The translations under genes were made by a program, and so were the position numbers. Under the pieces are notes generated by a model. That model saw only the letters and a program-made list of their open reading frames with translations, made no database searches and was not told the origin of the DNA. A stretch of DNA of 46,543 nt from an uncultured Rhodospirillales bacterium (GTDB taxonomy: Bacteria > Pseudomonadota > Alphaproteobacteria > Acetobacterales > Acetobacteraceae): assembly GCA_945957135.1 (NCBI GenBank), contig CAMFLK010000005.1, positions 1 to 46,543 on the forward strand, given 5' to 3'. Position 1 is the stretch's first letter; each line of letters opens with the position of its first letter. This document shows, in pieces, positions 37,639 through 45,072 of this stretch.

Positions 37639-38739
37639 CTACACTCCGCCCTGCCCGAACAGCCGTGTGGCCAGCAGGCGGGTGCGCTCACGGTCATCGG
37701 CGACGCTCTGGTTGATCCGCCGTGCCGCGAGATCATTCCGTGGCTGAGTGTACGCACGCTCGGCGACGGCGGGCGAGATGCCCAGAACGGCGGCCGAGAG
37801 CCCCGGGTTATCGGGCGCGTCATAGGCAAGAGCGGTGGCCAGTTCGTGCCGAAAGCGGTGCGACCCGAAGGCCTCACCGAAGGCCGTCCGGGACCGGCGG
37901 CGCATCATCGCCATGATGGCGGATGCCTGCATGGACCGTCCTCCAGGAACAACCCACAACGCGTCGTGATGGGCTCCGGCCAGCAGTTCCTGGCGCTCGA
38001 CCGCCAGGTAGCGCCGCAGCCACGGAGCCAGTTCCGGGGGCAGGGGGTATTCCAGCCGACGCCGGGTCTTGATATCGGCCGCGTCGAAGGACAGCCAGCA
38101 GTCGTCATTATCCGGCCCCAGCTTCAACTGCCGGCCGATGCGGATGGCGGCGAGACTGCGCAGGCGGGGCGCCCGAGATGCCAGGATCGCCACGATGAGC
38201 CCATCACGCAGCATCTGGCACCGCCGCTGGGCCGAGGCGTGCGCCTGGGACGCCTCCATCAACTTCACCGCCCACGTGTAAAGCGCCTGTATGCCGATCA
38301 GGCCTCGCGGCTTCGGGCTGGCGGGCAGCAGTTCGTGCAGGCTCCACTCGCCCGGCCGGGTGAGCCAGCCCGTGTCGGCATCGGGCTGCATGATCCGGAT
38401 CGCGCAAACGAGTTCCCAGAAACGTGCCCTGATGGTGTTGTTGGTATTCCCCGTCGCCCGCAGTTCGATCAGGAACAGGTCGGCGGCTTCCCGGTCGAGG
38501 CGGTCGGCCGGCGGGATGTTCGGGTCGAGCCGGTCGTGCTCGGCCAGAACCGCGAGCAGCCGGCCCCAGCCCCGCGCAGCGTTCCGCAGACTGACGGCGG
38601 CGAGCTTGGCTGCATGCGGGCGCCGGAAGCTGTCCGGGTCCCAAGTCGTGGCGCGCATCCACAACTCCCGGTCGATGGTGGGCCAATCCTCGAATTTGGT
38701 CACTATGGGTGTGGCGGCGGCCAACAGCTTGGTACCCAC
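37639..38739 (-). CDS. Tyrosine recombinase (second of a coupled pair)
   Basis: The track starts at TTG 38796. GTG 38739 is better: AGGGGA lies 5 nt upstream and the start is 1 nt after the stop of the larger recombinase, giving 366 residues. The catalytic set is recognisable but not canonical: Arg in SRAPRLRSLAAI, Lys in ADIKTRRRLEYPL, HxxR as HRFRH, and Tyr in ERAYTQ. The usual LGH histidine is replaced (LGIS). The N-terminal half is unlike common phage integrases. The coupled arrangement resembles TnpA/TnpB of Tn554 and paired recombinases of other elements, but gene order and relatedness are not established. Confidence 0.8.
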   Translation of the reverse strand: MGTKLLAAATPIVTKFEDWPTIDRELWMRATTWDPDSFRRPHAAKLAAVSLRNAARGWGRLLAVLAEHDRLDPNIPPADRLDREAADLFLIELRATGNTNNTIRARFWELVCAIRIMQPDADTGWLTRPGEWSLHELLPASPKPRGLIGIQALYTWAVKLMEASQAHASAQRRCQMLRDGLIVAILASRAPRLRSLAAIRIGRQLKLGPDNDDCWLSFDAADIKTRRRLEYPLPPELAPWLRRYLAVERQELLAGAHHDALWVVPGGRSMQASAIMAMMRRRSRTAFGEAFGSHRFRHELATALAYDAPDNPGLSAAVLGISPAVAERAYTQPRNDLAARRINQSVADDRERTRLLATRLFGQGGV

Positions 38740-38740
38740 G

Positions 38741-40633
38741 TCAATCCCCTGATGCCAGCTGACGCGAGGCCGGCTTGGACTTGCGGCGGCTACCAAAGGC
38801 GGTGCTGGCGGCAGGCTTCGTGCGGGCGCGATCCGTGAGGACGGAGCGGTTCACCTGGAGTGCCGCCGCGTTGGCCTCCAGCCCGGCATAGAACCTGATT
38901 GTGGTCTCGATCTTACGGTGCCCCAGGAGGCGCGAGACGGTGGCGTAGTGTCCGGGAAAGGCCCTGAGGTAGCGCACGACCGAGAAATGCCGGGCCAAGT
39001 GCAAATTGAAGAGAGCGCCGATCCGGCTTTCCACCAGCTTGGCCAGGGCGGTGCCGAACTCTGACTCGTCCCGGGCGTTCTGCCCCAAGCCGGGGAACAG
39101 GTGGGGGTTTCCCTCCTCCGCCAGCGACGGCCGCCAGATTTTCAGCCACGTCGCCAGCAGCTTGGCGGTGCTGTCGGCCAACTGCCACTCGAAGAACTCG
39201 CCATTCTTGGCATCGGCTCCGGCCACGCGCAGGGCAGTGATCCGCCCGCGCGGGTCGCGGACGAGGTCCAAGATGAGGTTGAGCTGGACCAAATTATGGC
39301 GCCGCAGCGGGCAGAAGGTCAGGATCTCGATCGCCACGGCGAACATGACCAGCCGCGCGGCTTTGGCCGGTGGTGGAGCGGTCGTGCCCGGCTGGGCCTT
39401 GGCTTTCGCCTGCTCCCAGAGTTTCTCCGCCTCGGCCATGAGGTGGCCAGGAAGGTGGAGCAGTCTGGCGTAAACCTCCGGCACGAGCAGAGCCTGGAGC
39501 CGCGCTTGGTTGACGTCGGTCATAGTCATCTGGCTGCGCGGGGCGATCATGCTGTGCACCTGCGCGATGTGGGCGACATGCGCGTCCGGGAGACGGCAGT
39601 GAAACTTCGCAACCTGGCGCAGTGTTTCGATGATCCCCAGCAGCTGAGACGGCCGGGTGGCAAGGTCCTCCCTGGCCTGCCGCTGTCGCCGGCGACGGTA
39701 GTGAAAATTCACGATCTTCTCGAAATTGGGGATCGGATCGACCAAATCGCGCAGCGAGGTGATCTCGCCGATCGGGATGCCTGACAGCACCAGCCCCGCA
39801 GCAGCGGCGCGTATCTGGTCGCGCCGGGTCTGCACAGTTCTGGGACGAGCCGCCTTGGGGCGGCTGCGCGGGCCGGTGCCGGACGTGGTGAAAACCTGGC
39901 CGGTGAAAAGCTTTTCCAGCGGATCGGCGGCGAGGCCGTCCAGAAACCTCCACGCGTCCTCCTGGAAAGAGGCGGGATACTCGTCCAACGGCAGGGTGAA
40001 CTGCTCCCGCATGTCCCGCCGTGCCAGCCGGACCTGCGGCCACCCCGGGACATGGTCCTTGGCCCAGTTCCAGCCCGAGGCGGTGGCCCGAACCATGCCG
40101 CCGATGTCGCGCTTGAGGATCCGGCCCGTGGCCCAGGCCTCGAAGTCATCGAGTGTCGCCGCGGTGACGGCCGAGGGGGCAATACTGTAGAGGCCACAGT
40201 ACCGAACGAAGGCCCCCACCCCCAGCCGCCTCTCCCTCGTAGGCAGCCGGGCAAGCAGAATCTCCCAGTTGGGAGAGAGCCGCGCCACCTTGGGGGCATG
40301 GAGGCCGAGGCGCATGAGTACGGCGCGGCACGCACTGACCAAGTTGTTGAAGCCGGCCGGGGAGTGGATGCCGAAACAGGCCGGCGCCCTTCTCCAGAGC
40401 GTGTGGTTCAACGCCTCACAGGTGAACCTGGGCTGACCCGCATCCTGTCTGCCAACCGCAGCCTGAATGGCCGCCGCCTTACGGACAGCACTAGCCAGCG
40501 CGGAACGGCGATCAGTGCGAAGGTCCGTCCAGCCCTCGATGGCCACCAACACCTCGGACGCGGTCGGTCCTTCCGAAGAGACCTGGGGTTCGCACGAAGC
40601 GGCGGAGAAAATGGCGTGATCGACGTCGTTCAT
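38741..40633 (-). CDS. Large tyrosine recombinase (first of a coupled pair)
   Basis: The 630-residue protein has a C-terminal tyrosine-recombinase catalytic domain: Arg in FCPLRRHNLVQLNL, Lys in AKNGEFFEW, HxxRH as HLARHF, and LGHRKIETTIRFYAG with His and the nucleophile Tyr. The first 400 or so residues are an extended DNA-binding region rich in Arg and Trp with no family I recognise. ATG 40633 has GGAG upstream. It is followed after 1 nt by the smaller recombinase. A 630-residue size equals TnpB of Tn554; a GmtY-like recombinase is another possibility. Neither can be decided by eye. Confidence 0.83.
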   Translation of the reverse strand: MNDVDHAIFSAASCEPQVSSEGPTASEVLVAIEGWTDLRTDRRSALASAVRKAAAIQAAVGRQDAGQPRFTCEALNHTLWRRAPACFGIHSPAGFNNLVSACRAVLMRLGLHAPKVARLSPNWEILLARLPTRERRLGVGAFVRYCGLYSIAPSAVTAATLDDFEAWATGRILKRDIGGMVRATASGWNWAKDHVPGWPQVRLARRDMREQFTLPLDEYPASFQEDAWRFLDGLAADPLEKLFTGQVFTTSGTGPRSRPKAARPRTVQTRRDQIRAAAAGLVLSGIPIGEITSLRDLVDPIPNFEKIVNFHYRRRRQRQAREDLATRPSQLLGIIETLRQVAKFHCRLPDAHVAHIAQVHSMIAPRSQMTMTDVNQARLQALLVPEVYARLLHLPGHLMAEAEKLWEQAKAKAQPGTTAPPPAKAARLVMFAVAIEILTFCPLRRHNLVQLNLILDLVRDPRGRITALRVAGADAKNGEFFEWQLADSTAKLLATWLKIWRPSLAEEGNPHLFPGLGQNARDESEFGTALAKLVESRIGALFNLHLARHFSVVRYLRAFPGHYATVSRLLGHRKIETTIRFYAGLEANAAALQVNRSVLTDRARTKPAASTAFGSRRKSKPASRQLASGD

Positions 40634-40776
40634 TGTATTATCTCCGGTTCGTATGGCGAAAAGCGGCGGAAAGCGGCGATTGGTGAGAGCATAGCACAGT
40701 CGACCTACCAGATTGACTTGGACACCTTCTCACATGACGTACGAATCCATCTGAATTGACTGATATTTCTGCGCCA
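40634..40776. promoter_or_regulatory. Repeat-bearing gap upstream of the recombinase pair
   Basis: The 143-bp gap holds two adjacent direct repeats, GAAAAGCGGCG and GAAAGCGGCG (40658-40678), 11 bp apart, about one helical turn, and two copies of ATTGACT farther right. These could be binding sites for the excisionase-like protein or recombinases, or the recombinase promoter. No gene is seen. Confidence 0.35.
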
Positions 40777-41010
40777 TCACAGATCACCCATCAGCCTCAG
40801 TATTTCCTCCCGTCTGACATAAACACCCCGGCCGATACGGACGGTGTGGAGACGGCCGCTGGCACGCCATTCGCGGATGGTCCGAGGAGAGCGGTGGAAC
40901 AGCTGCGTGACATCCCCCAGGGTCAGCAGCGGCGGCAGACCGCCGACCGCGTCGGCGCCAGCCTCCACAGGCAGCGTGTCGGCATGCGCATGGTCTTCAG
41001 CGTCAGGCAT
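40777..41010 (-). CDS. Excisionase-like helix-turn-helix protein
   Basis: Only the last 77 residues of the track's 243-residue ORF look real, starting at ATG 41010 (MPDAEDHAHAD). The C-terminal two-thirds is a MerR-like/HTH_17 domain: LLTLGDVTQLFHRSPRTIRE, then WRASGRLHTVRIGRGVYVRREEILRL. This type serves as excisionase or recombination directionality factor and as a small regulator in mobile elements. The gene lies just upstream of the tyrosine recombinases on the same strand. Its start is overlapped by the end of a small ORF (ATGCCTGA), implying coupled translation. Confidence 0.75.
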   Translation of the reverse strand: MPDAEDHAHADTLPVEAGADAVGGLPPLLTLGDVTQLFHRSPRTIREWRASGRLHTVRIGRGVYVRREEILRLMGDL

Positions 41011-41290
41011 CGGGTGTGGCTCCGAGAGAAGGATGCATGGGTGGGTCGGCAGCAGGGGCGGCTGCTGCCCGGGTGCTCCAGGCCTGCCGCGCCGCCTGCC
41101 GTGCCAGCGCCCGAACCAACTCAAAGAGGGAAGAGGAAGCTGCGGCCCGCGCATCCCCCTGCCCCTCAGAGCAAGCGTGCTCGCCAGCCACCGGAGCGGT
41201 AGCGACAGGCGGGTCGTTGGAATGGGCACGGGGCAGGCACATGCGGGCGAGAAAGAAGCGGCTTGGTGTCCGCAACCAGCCTGCCAACAA
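41003..41290 (-). CDS. Possible small protein coupled to the excisionase-like gene
   Basis: This 95-residue ORF starts with TTG at 41290, about 15 bases after a predicted leftward transcription start, and ends in an 8-nt overlap with the next gene's ATG. The best-looking part is the C-terminal amphipathic stretch SSLFELVRALARQAARQAW; the rest is Ala/Pro-rich without a recognised domain. The coupling and position favour a real gene; the composition and weak start argue against. No function is proposed. Confidence 0.4.
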   Translation of the reverse strand: MLAGWLRTPSRFFLARMCLPRAHSNDPPVATAPVAGEHACSEGQGDARAAASSSLFELVRALARQAARQAWSTRAAAAPAADPPMHPSLGATPDA

Positions 41291-41323
41291 AGTAAATGCC
41301 TGAAATTGGAATAATAATGCCTA

Positions 41324-41347
41324 TTCATCACAGTGAACTGTGATGAA
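41324..41347. promoter_or_regulatory. 24-bp operator-like inverted repeat
   Basis: TTCATCACAGT-GA-ACTGTGATGAA has perfect 11-bp arms around a 2-bp centre. On the minus strand it overlaps a TTCACT -35-like box, with TATTAT 15 bp downstream, which would read toward the small ORF, the excisionase-like gene and the recombinases. It lies between that operon and the element's CI-like repressor, the expected place for a repressor operator. Confidence 0.65.
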
Positions 41348-41403
41348 GGGCGCAACTCGCACATTGAGAACCGTGGCGCCCGCGACCGGTACCAATTCGA
41401 ACA

Positions 41404-41434
41404 GAAAAATCCCCCCGGCCGAAACCGGGGGGAT
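41404..41434 (-). terminator. Rho-independent terminator of the repressor gene
   Basis: On the minus strand, ATCCCCCCGG and CCGGGGGGAT form a perfect 10-bp stem with a 6-nt loop, followed by TTTTT. It begins a few bases after the repressor stop codon and is the strongest intrinsic terminator in the window. Confidence 0.92.
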
Positions 41435-41440
41435 CGTTCA

Positions 41441-42253
41441 TTAGAAATTCGGCGGGGGCCGGGCCTGCCAAGCCGCGACAACGACGCCCAAGATAGCAAT
41501 CCGGCCATCGCCTGCGGAGGCGGTGGCGGTCGTCTGCCACGGCGCCGGCAGGGGCTGCTGGTGGTGCGGTGACGTGGAGAGCGGCCACAACCATGTCTCG
41601 CCCTCGTCGGTTGAGACTTCGCGTACGGTCACCTCGGTCCGGCCGGTATCATTGGTCCGGGCGATGACCACGATGCTGTCATCCGGCACGGAGGCATCTT
41701 TTTGCCGTGGCACAACGGTACAGACGAGGATGGACCCGGCGGGGAATACCAATTCCGCGCAGGGCGCCTTGACTCGGACACCGATCAGAGACAGCGCCGA
41801 TGGCGCCACATCGTCAGGCATCAGGATTCCGTCAGAGCTATCGGCCTTCTCGGCCGAATCCCGCCAAACGCCAGCTTGGGCGATGGCGGAGATTTGCACC
41901 CAGCGATAGCCAGCTGGAGGCTCGGCCGCAGCCGGAGATGTAGCCGCCTCGGAACAGTGCCCGAGAAGACCGTCTCGCGGCGCGTTGGGAAACGCCTCGA
42001 CGATGCGCTCGAGGACGGAAAGCGAGAGCGAGCGTGAATTCCCGCGCAGGAAGTTGTAGATGGTATTGGGCCGCGCTATGCCGATGGCCCGGGAGAGGCT
42101 GGCGGGACTGAGCCCGTTCCGCTTCATGAACCGGCGCAGGGCCTCCCGGCGAAGTTCCGCCCGCTCATCCTCGGCGATCCTGCCTTGGCGGGAAGGCAGA
42201 CGTGTTGAACTCGACGTGCCCCGGTCGGGGGCTCGTCTTTGGTCTTGGGTCAT
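41441..42253 (-). CDS. CI-like phage repressor (XRE HTH plus degenerate S24 domain)
   Basis: With ATG 42253 (MTQDQRRAP, AGGA upstream) the protein has 270 residues. An N-terminal XRE-type HTH (GLSPASLSRAIGIARPNTIY, about residues 48-85) is followed by a linker and a C-terminal LexA/CI-like peptidase fold. In that fold the usual G-D-S-M serine motif reads KAPCAELVFPAGS, with Cys at the serine position, and the lysine position reads TVREV. Both catalytic residues therefore look replaced, so RecA-triggered self-cleavage may not work. The fold could still dimerise. It probably keeps the recombination operon silent through the 24-bp operator nearby. Confidence 0.8.
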   Translation of the reverse strand: MTQDQRRAPDRGTSSSTRLPSRQGRIAEDERAELRREALRRFMKRNGLSPASLSRAIGIARPNTIYNFLRGNSRSLSLSVLERIVEAFPNAPRDGLLGHCSEAATSPAAAEPPAGYRWVQISAIAQAGVWRDSAEKADSSDGILMPDDVAPSALSLIGVRVKAPCAELVFPAGSILVCTVVPRQKDASVPDDSIVVIARTNDTGRTEVTVREVSTDEGETWLWPLSTSPHHQQPLPAPWQTTATASAGDGRIAILGVVVAAWQARPPPNF

Positions 42254-42480
42254 GGAGATTGTCCTGAGAAGCCCGTCCCTCTCTTCAAGCCGCTTGCGTC
42301 GCGGCGGCAGGCTCGTCGAGCACACCACAGCTCTCGCGAATGATTGCGGTTGCCGTGGTCGCTGAAGGGAGGGGAGCGGGCAAAAGAACCTGCTTCAAAT
42401 AAATGGTAACGGATAAGAAAAAATCAACAATATTTAAAAATATACTTGAATATCAATCAAACAATGACCGCAAATCGGGA
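42254..42480 (-). promoter_or_regulatory. AT-rich promoter region upstream of the repressor
   Basis: A very AT-rich block (about 42395-42470) stands out in this GC-rich contig. On the minus strand TTGATT-N17-TTAAAT is a plausible promoter for the repressor, and short dyads such as ATATTT-TT-AAATAT and TTGA-ATA-TCAA are present. No gene is seen. Confidence 0.5.
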
Positions 42481-42780
42481 TGAATTATTGCGCGGTAATA
42501 ACGGTATTTGTGAAGTTCATCGACCATGGAGAATACGGCGCCCTGTCATGGCGTCAGCGACCTGCAAGGAATGGGTACTCGCGCTGACCCCGGCCCCTCA
42601 CCACAGCACACTCGCCGGTTGGCTTTCAGTGTCCGGATCTGCTCCAGTTCGTCAAATGCCGTCGGGCCAAATATGGTTAGTAACGGTTAGTCGGCAGGAA
42701 GGAGCGATGAAAGAAGCTGCGTTGGGTGTACGTACCTGGAGGCTGAAGGTGGTTGGTGGGTTGGCTGGGGGGCTTGGAAG
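42481..42780. other. Gene-free stretch with a tandem GGTTAGT repeat
   Basis: No convincing gene or RNA is visible. The only notable element is the direct repeat GGTTAGTAACGGTTAGTC at 42675-42692. The 231-residue plus-strand ORF that crosses it lacks protein-like composition. Confidence 0.4.
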
Positions 42781-43140
42781 CTGCGATTGTAGTTCTTCTC
42801 TGTACAACCCTTCACCGCACCGTTGGAGGGGTTTCGGAGCTAGGCACAGCTGGCCAATCCCCGCCAGATCGGCTGGGTGGCTGCTGTCCTCTACGATCAG
42901 TCACCGCTCCGCCGGAGCCGGCCCCGTCGCTTTGGCCCCAATACCCGAAGAGCCGGGTATCGGAATCGCTCGCCACTTATCGAAGGCTGCTCCCGCCTCC
43001 GGCGACCTTGGGCTCCGAGCTTCCGCAGCGCCCTCAGGGTTTATGTCGCTATCCCACGGTACCCCAGCCAGGCCGCCGCGCCGCTGTCTTTTCCCGACCA
43101 CGGTGACCCGGCGCACCCTGGCTCAGCCGGGGCACGCATA
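42781..43140 (-). ncRNA. Candidate structured RNA, class unknown
   Basis: About 360 bp have no convincing ORF but many well-placed stems on the minus strand. A long helix pairs GTGCCCC (43135-43129) with GGGGTAC and AGCCAGG (43123-43117) with CCTGGCT (43072-43066), enclosing GCGCC/GGCGC. Next is CGATACCCG-GCTCTT-CGGGTATTG, a 9-bp hairpin (42962-42939). Then come GCTCC-GGC-GGAGC, CTGGC/GCCAG and TTGTA/TACAA. A TATAAA box lies about 5-10 nt upstream (43151-43146). Size and multi-stem layout recall HEARO/OMEGA-type RNAs, but no IscB gene follows, and the match is an impression only. Confidence 0.4.
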
Positions 43141-43261
43141 GGTCCTTTATAAAAATGCCCCTGAGTCACGAGTCGGCGTTCGTGCATATCTGCCAACTCA
43201 TGGCGGCATGGATGGTCATGCCTGATACGAGAGACCGGCTGCCCCCTACCGCAGCGATAGC
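43141..43261. other. Spacer between the candidate RNA and the XRE gene
   Basis: On the minus strand this holds a GGCATG/CATGCC hairpin just after the XRE stop codon and the TATAAA box that may drive the candidate RNA. No gene is seen. Confidence 0.35.
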
Positions 43262-43480
43262 TCACTCTTCTTCGTCAGGCTGGAGCAAGGCCAAGTAAGT
43301 GACGCCCAGAGCTGTGGCCAACTCGTGAACCGTGACCAGGGTCGGGTTCCGCCGTCCCCGCTCCAGGCCGCTCAAATATTGCTGGCTAAAACCGGATAGG
43401 TCGGCGACCTGCTCCTGGGTCAAGCCCTGCGCTCGTCTCACCTTCGCAAAGTTGCGCCCCACCAGGCGCCGCATGTCCAT
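43262..43480 (-). CDS. Small XRE-family DNA-binding regulator
   Basis: The 72-residue protein is almost entirely one Cro/C1-type HTH domain: VGRNFAKVRRAQGLTQEQVA, then LSGFSQQYLSGLERGRRNPT, then an acidic tail (PDEEE). It should bind DNA as a dimer. It is divergent from ycjX across 74 bp of AT-rich sequence, so it probably controls ycjXF and itself. It has no ligand-binding domain, so signal sensing would need a partner. Its base composition matches ycjXF rather than the GC-rich host genes. Confidence 0.9.
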   Translation of the reverse strand: MDMRRLVGRNFAKVRRAQGLTQEQVADLSGFSQQYLSGLERGRRNPTLVTVHELATALGVTYLALLQPDEEE

Positions 43481-43554
43481 GCGTCTGGTTGTCTTGGATT
43501 ACGCACTTTAAGTTTATCAACTATATGATGTAATGACGGTTCAGGAGGTGCCAT
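43481..43554. promoter_or_regulatory. Divergent promoter region, XRE regulator and ycjX
   Basis: The 74-bp AT-rich gap has TATGAT (43524-43529) as a -10 candidate for ycjX, and TTGATA on the minus strand for the regulator. AGGAGG (43543-43548), 6 nt before the GTG, is a strong ribosome site that fixes the ycjX start. Confidence 0.5.
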
Positions 43555-45072
43555 GTGACCAAGCCAAGTCGATACCGACGGTCGTTTCTTGAGGGGATGC
43601 AGGACACTGCTTCCCAGATACGGGCCGGGGTGAAGCGCGCCGTCGGTGCGGAAGATCACATCCGGCTAGCGGTGACCGGGCTGAGCCGTGCGGGCAAAAC
43701 CGTGTTCATCACTTCCATGGTGCAGAACCTGCTCGCGCTTGGGCAGGGAATGAACACACTGCCGAAACTCGAACGGCGTCTCACCGAAAACGGGCAGTGC
43801 CGCCTGACGTCCGTGCAGGTGCTGCCGGCCGGCGCCGGCTTTCTCCCCCGGTTCGAGCAAGAGGCCAACTTTTTTGCCTTAGCTGCGGACACTCCCGCCT
43901 GGCCATCCCGGACTGATGATGTCGCCACACTGTCCCTGATGCTGGAGATCGTGCCGCGTTCCATCGTTGGGCGGAGGCTGGGCTCGCATCGCGTGCGGCT
44001 GGACATCCTCGATTACCCTGGCGAATGGCTCCTCGATCTCCCGATGGTTGAGCAAAGCTTTGCGGAGTGGTCTGCGGCCACGCTGGCCCTCCTGCGTACG
44101 CCTCCGCGCGACGCATGCGCCGCCCCGTTCATGCAGTTCATGACCGCGCTCAGGCCGACCGATCTTGCCGACGAGAATGTCGCGCGGAAGGGGCACGCAC
44201 TCTACCGAGACGCCCTGCATGCCTGCCGTGAACGGCACGGCCTGCGCTACCTTCAGCCCGGTCGATTTCTATGTCTGGGGCCTCGCAGCGAGGCGCCGTT
44301 TCTTTGGTTTTTCCCGTTGGAAGGTGCGGAAGATACCGATCGGCCCGACACTCTCGGCGCGCTGCTGCGCGATCGCTTCGAGGCCTATTGCGACGATATG
44401 CGTGTTAATTTCTTCGATTCCCTTTTTACCGAGTTCAACCGCCAGGTGATGCTGGTTGACGTGCTCGGCGCTCTGTGTGCGGGCCGCGAAGCTTTCGAGG
44501 ACACCGCCCGCGCGATCTTGGAAATCGCAGCCTCCTTGCGCTACGGAGAAAACACGTTCACCGGCCGAATGGGCGACTTGGCCGCTCAGGCGCTGCACGC
44601 CGGAAAGCAGATGCTTCTCCTGGGTGCTTCGGGAGATGAGCCCGCCAAGACAGGACCGCGCATCGAACGTGTGGCGGTGGTGGCCACGAAGGCCGACCAT
44701 GTTCCGGAAATCAAACGGGACAACCTGCGAAATCTCCTGCGCCACCTCGCCCAGCCGGTCGCCAGTTCAGCCGTGGGGGCAGGCGTCTCGTATCACGTCG
44801 CTTCCAGTCTTCGGGCGGCATCCGATGGGACTGCGAAGATCGGCGATCACCACGTGCCGGTTGTCCAGGGCATCAAGCTCGGCGAGAGCGTTGTGCGATC
44901 ATGCTATGTCGGCGAGGTTCCCTCGGGCGCGCCACCCGAAAGCTTCTGGGGCCAACCGTATTTCGAAATGCCGGTTTTCACGCCGCCAAGAATAGATGCG
45001 ACCGGCCGCTCCGGCATCCCACATCTCCATATGGATGACATCCTCGATGAACTGATCGGCGGTCTTCTGTGA
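43555..45072 (+). CDS. ycjX: YcjX-family P-loop NTPase (DUF463)
   Basis: The 505-residue protein starts at GTG 43555 after AGGAGG. Walker A is TGLSRAGKTVFITS near residue 45, and the switch-II-like LDYPGEWLLDLP near residue 145 suits a GTPase-like enzyme. The family is widespread in proteobacteria and in E. coli belongs to the phage-shock regulon with ycjF; its molecular job is still poorly defined. It overlaps ycjF by 4 nt (GTGA). The region has lower GC and different codon use from the first 35 kb, suggesting acquisition or a different history. Confidence 0.92.
   Translation: MTKPSRYRRSFLEGMQDTASQIRAGVKRAVGAEDHIRLAVTGLSRAGKTVFITSMVQNLLALGQGMNTLPKLERRLTENGQCRLTSVQVLPAGAGFLPRFEQEANFFALAADTPAWPSRTDDVATLSLMLEIVPRSIVGRRLGSHRVRLDILDYPGEWLLDLPMVEQSFAEWSAATLALLRTPPRDACAAPFMQFMTALRPTDLADENVARKGHALYRDALHACRERHGLRYLQPGRFLCLGPRSEAPFLWFFPLEGAEDTDRPDTLGALLRDRFEAYCDDMRVNFFDSLFTEFNRQVMLVDVLGALCAGREAFEDTARAILEIAASLRYGENTFTGRMGDLAAQALHAGKQMLLLGASGDEPAKTGPRIERVAVVATKADHVPEIKRDNLRNLLRHLAQPVASSAVGAGVSYHVASSLRAASDGTAKIGDHHVPVVQGIKLGESVVRSCYVGEVPSGAPPESFWGQPYFEMPVFTPPRIDATGRSGIPHLHMDDILDELIGGLL

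Noticed and set aside
42781-43140. RNase P RNA or tmRNA
   Set aside because: The conserved RNase P segments (such as GAGGAAAGTCC) and a tmRNA tag frame or tRNA-like ends are not present.
42446-43141. 231-residue plus-strand ORF
   Set aside because: Composition is not protein-like, no domain or ribosome site is seen, and the same bases form stable stems on the minus strand.
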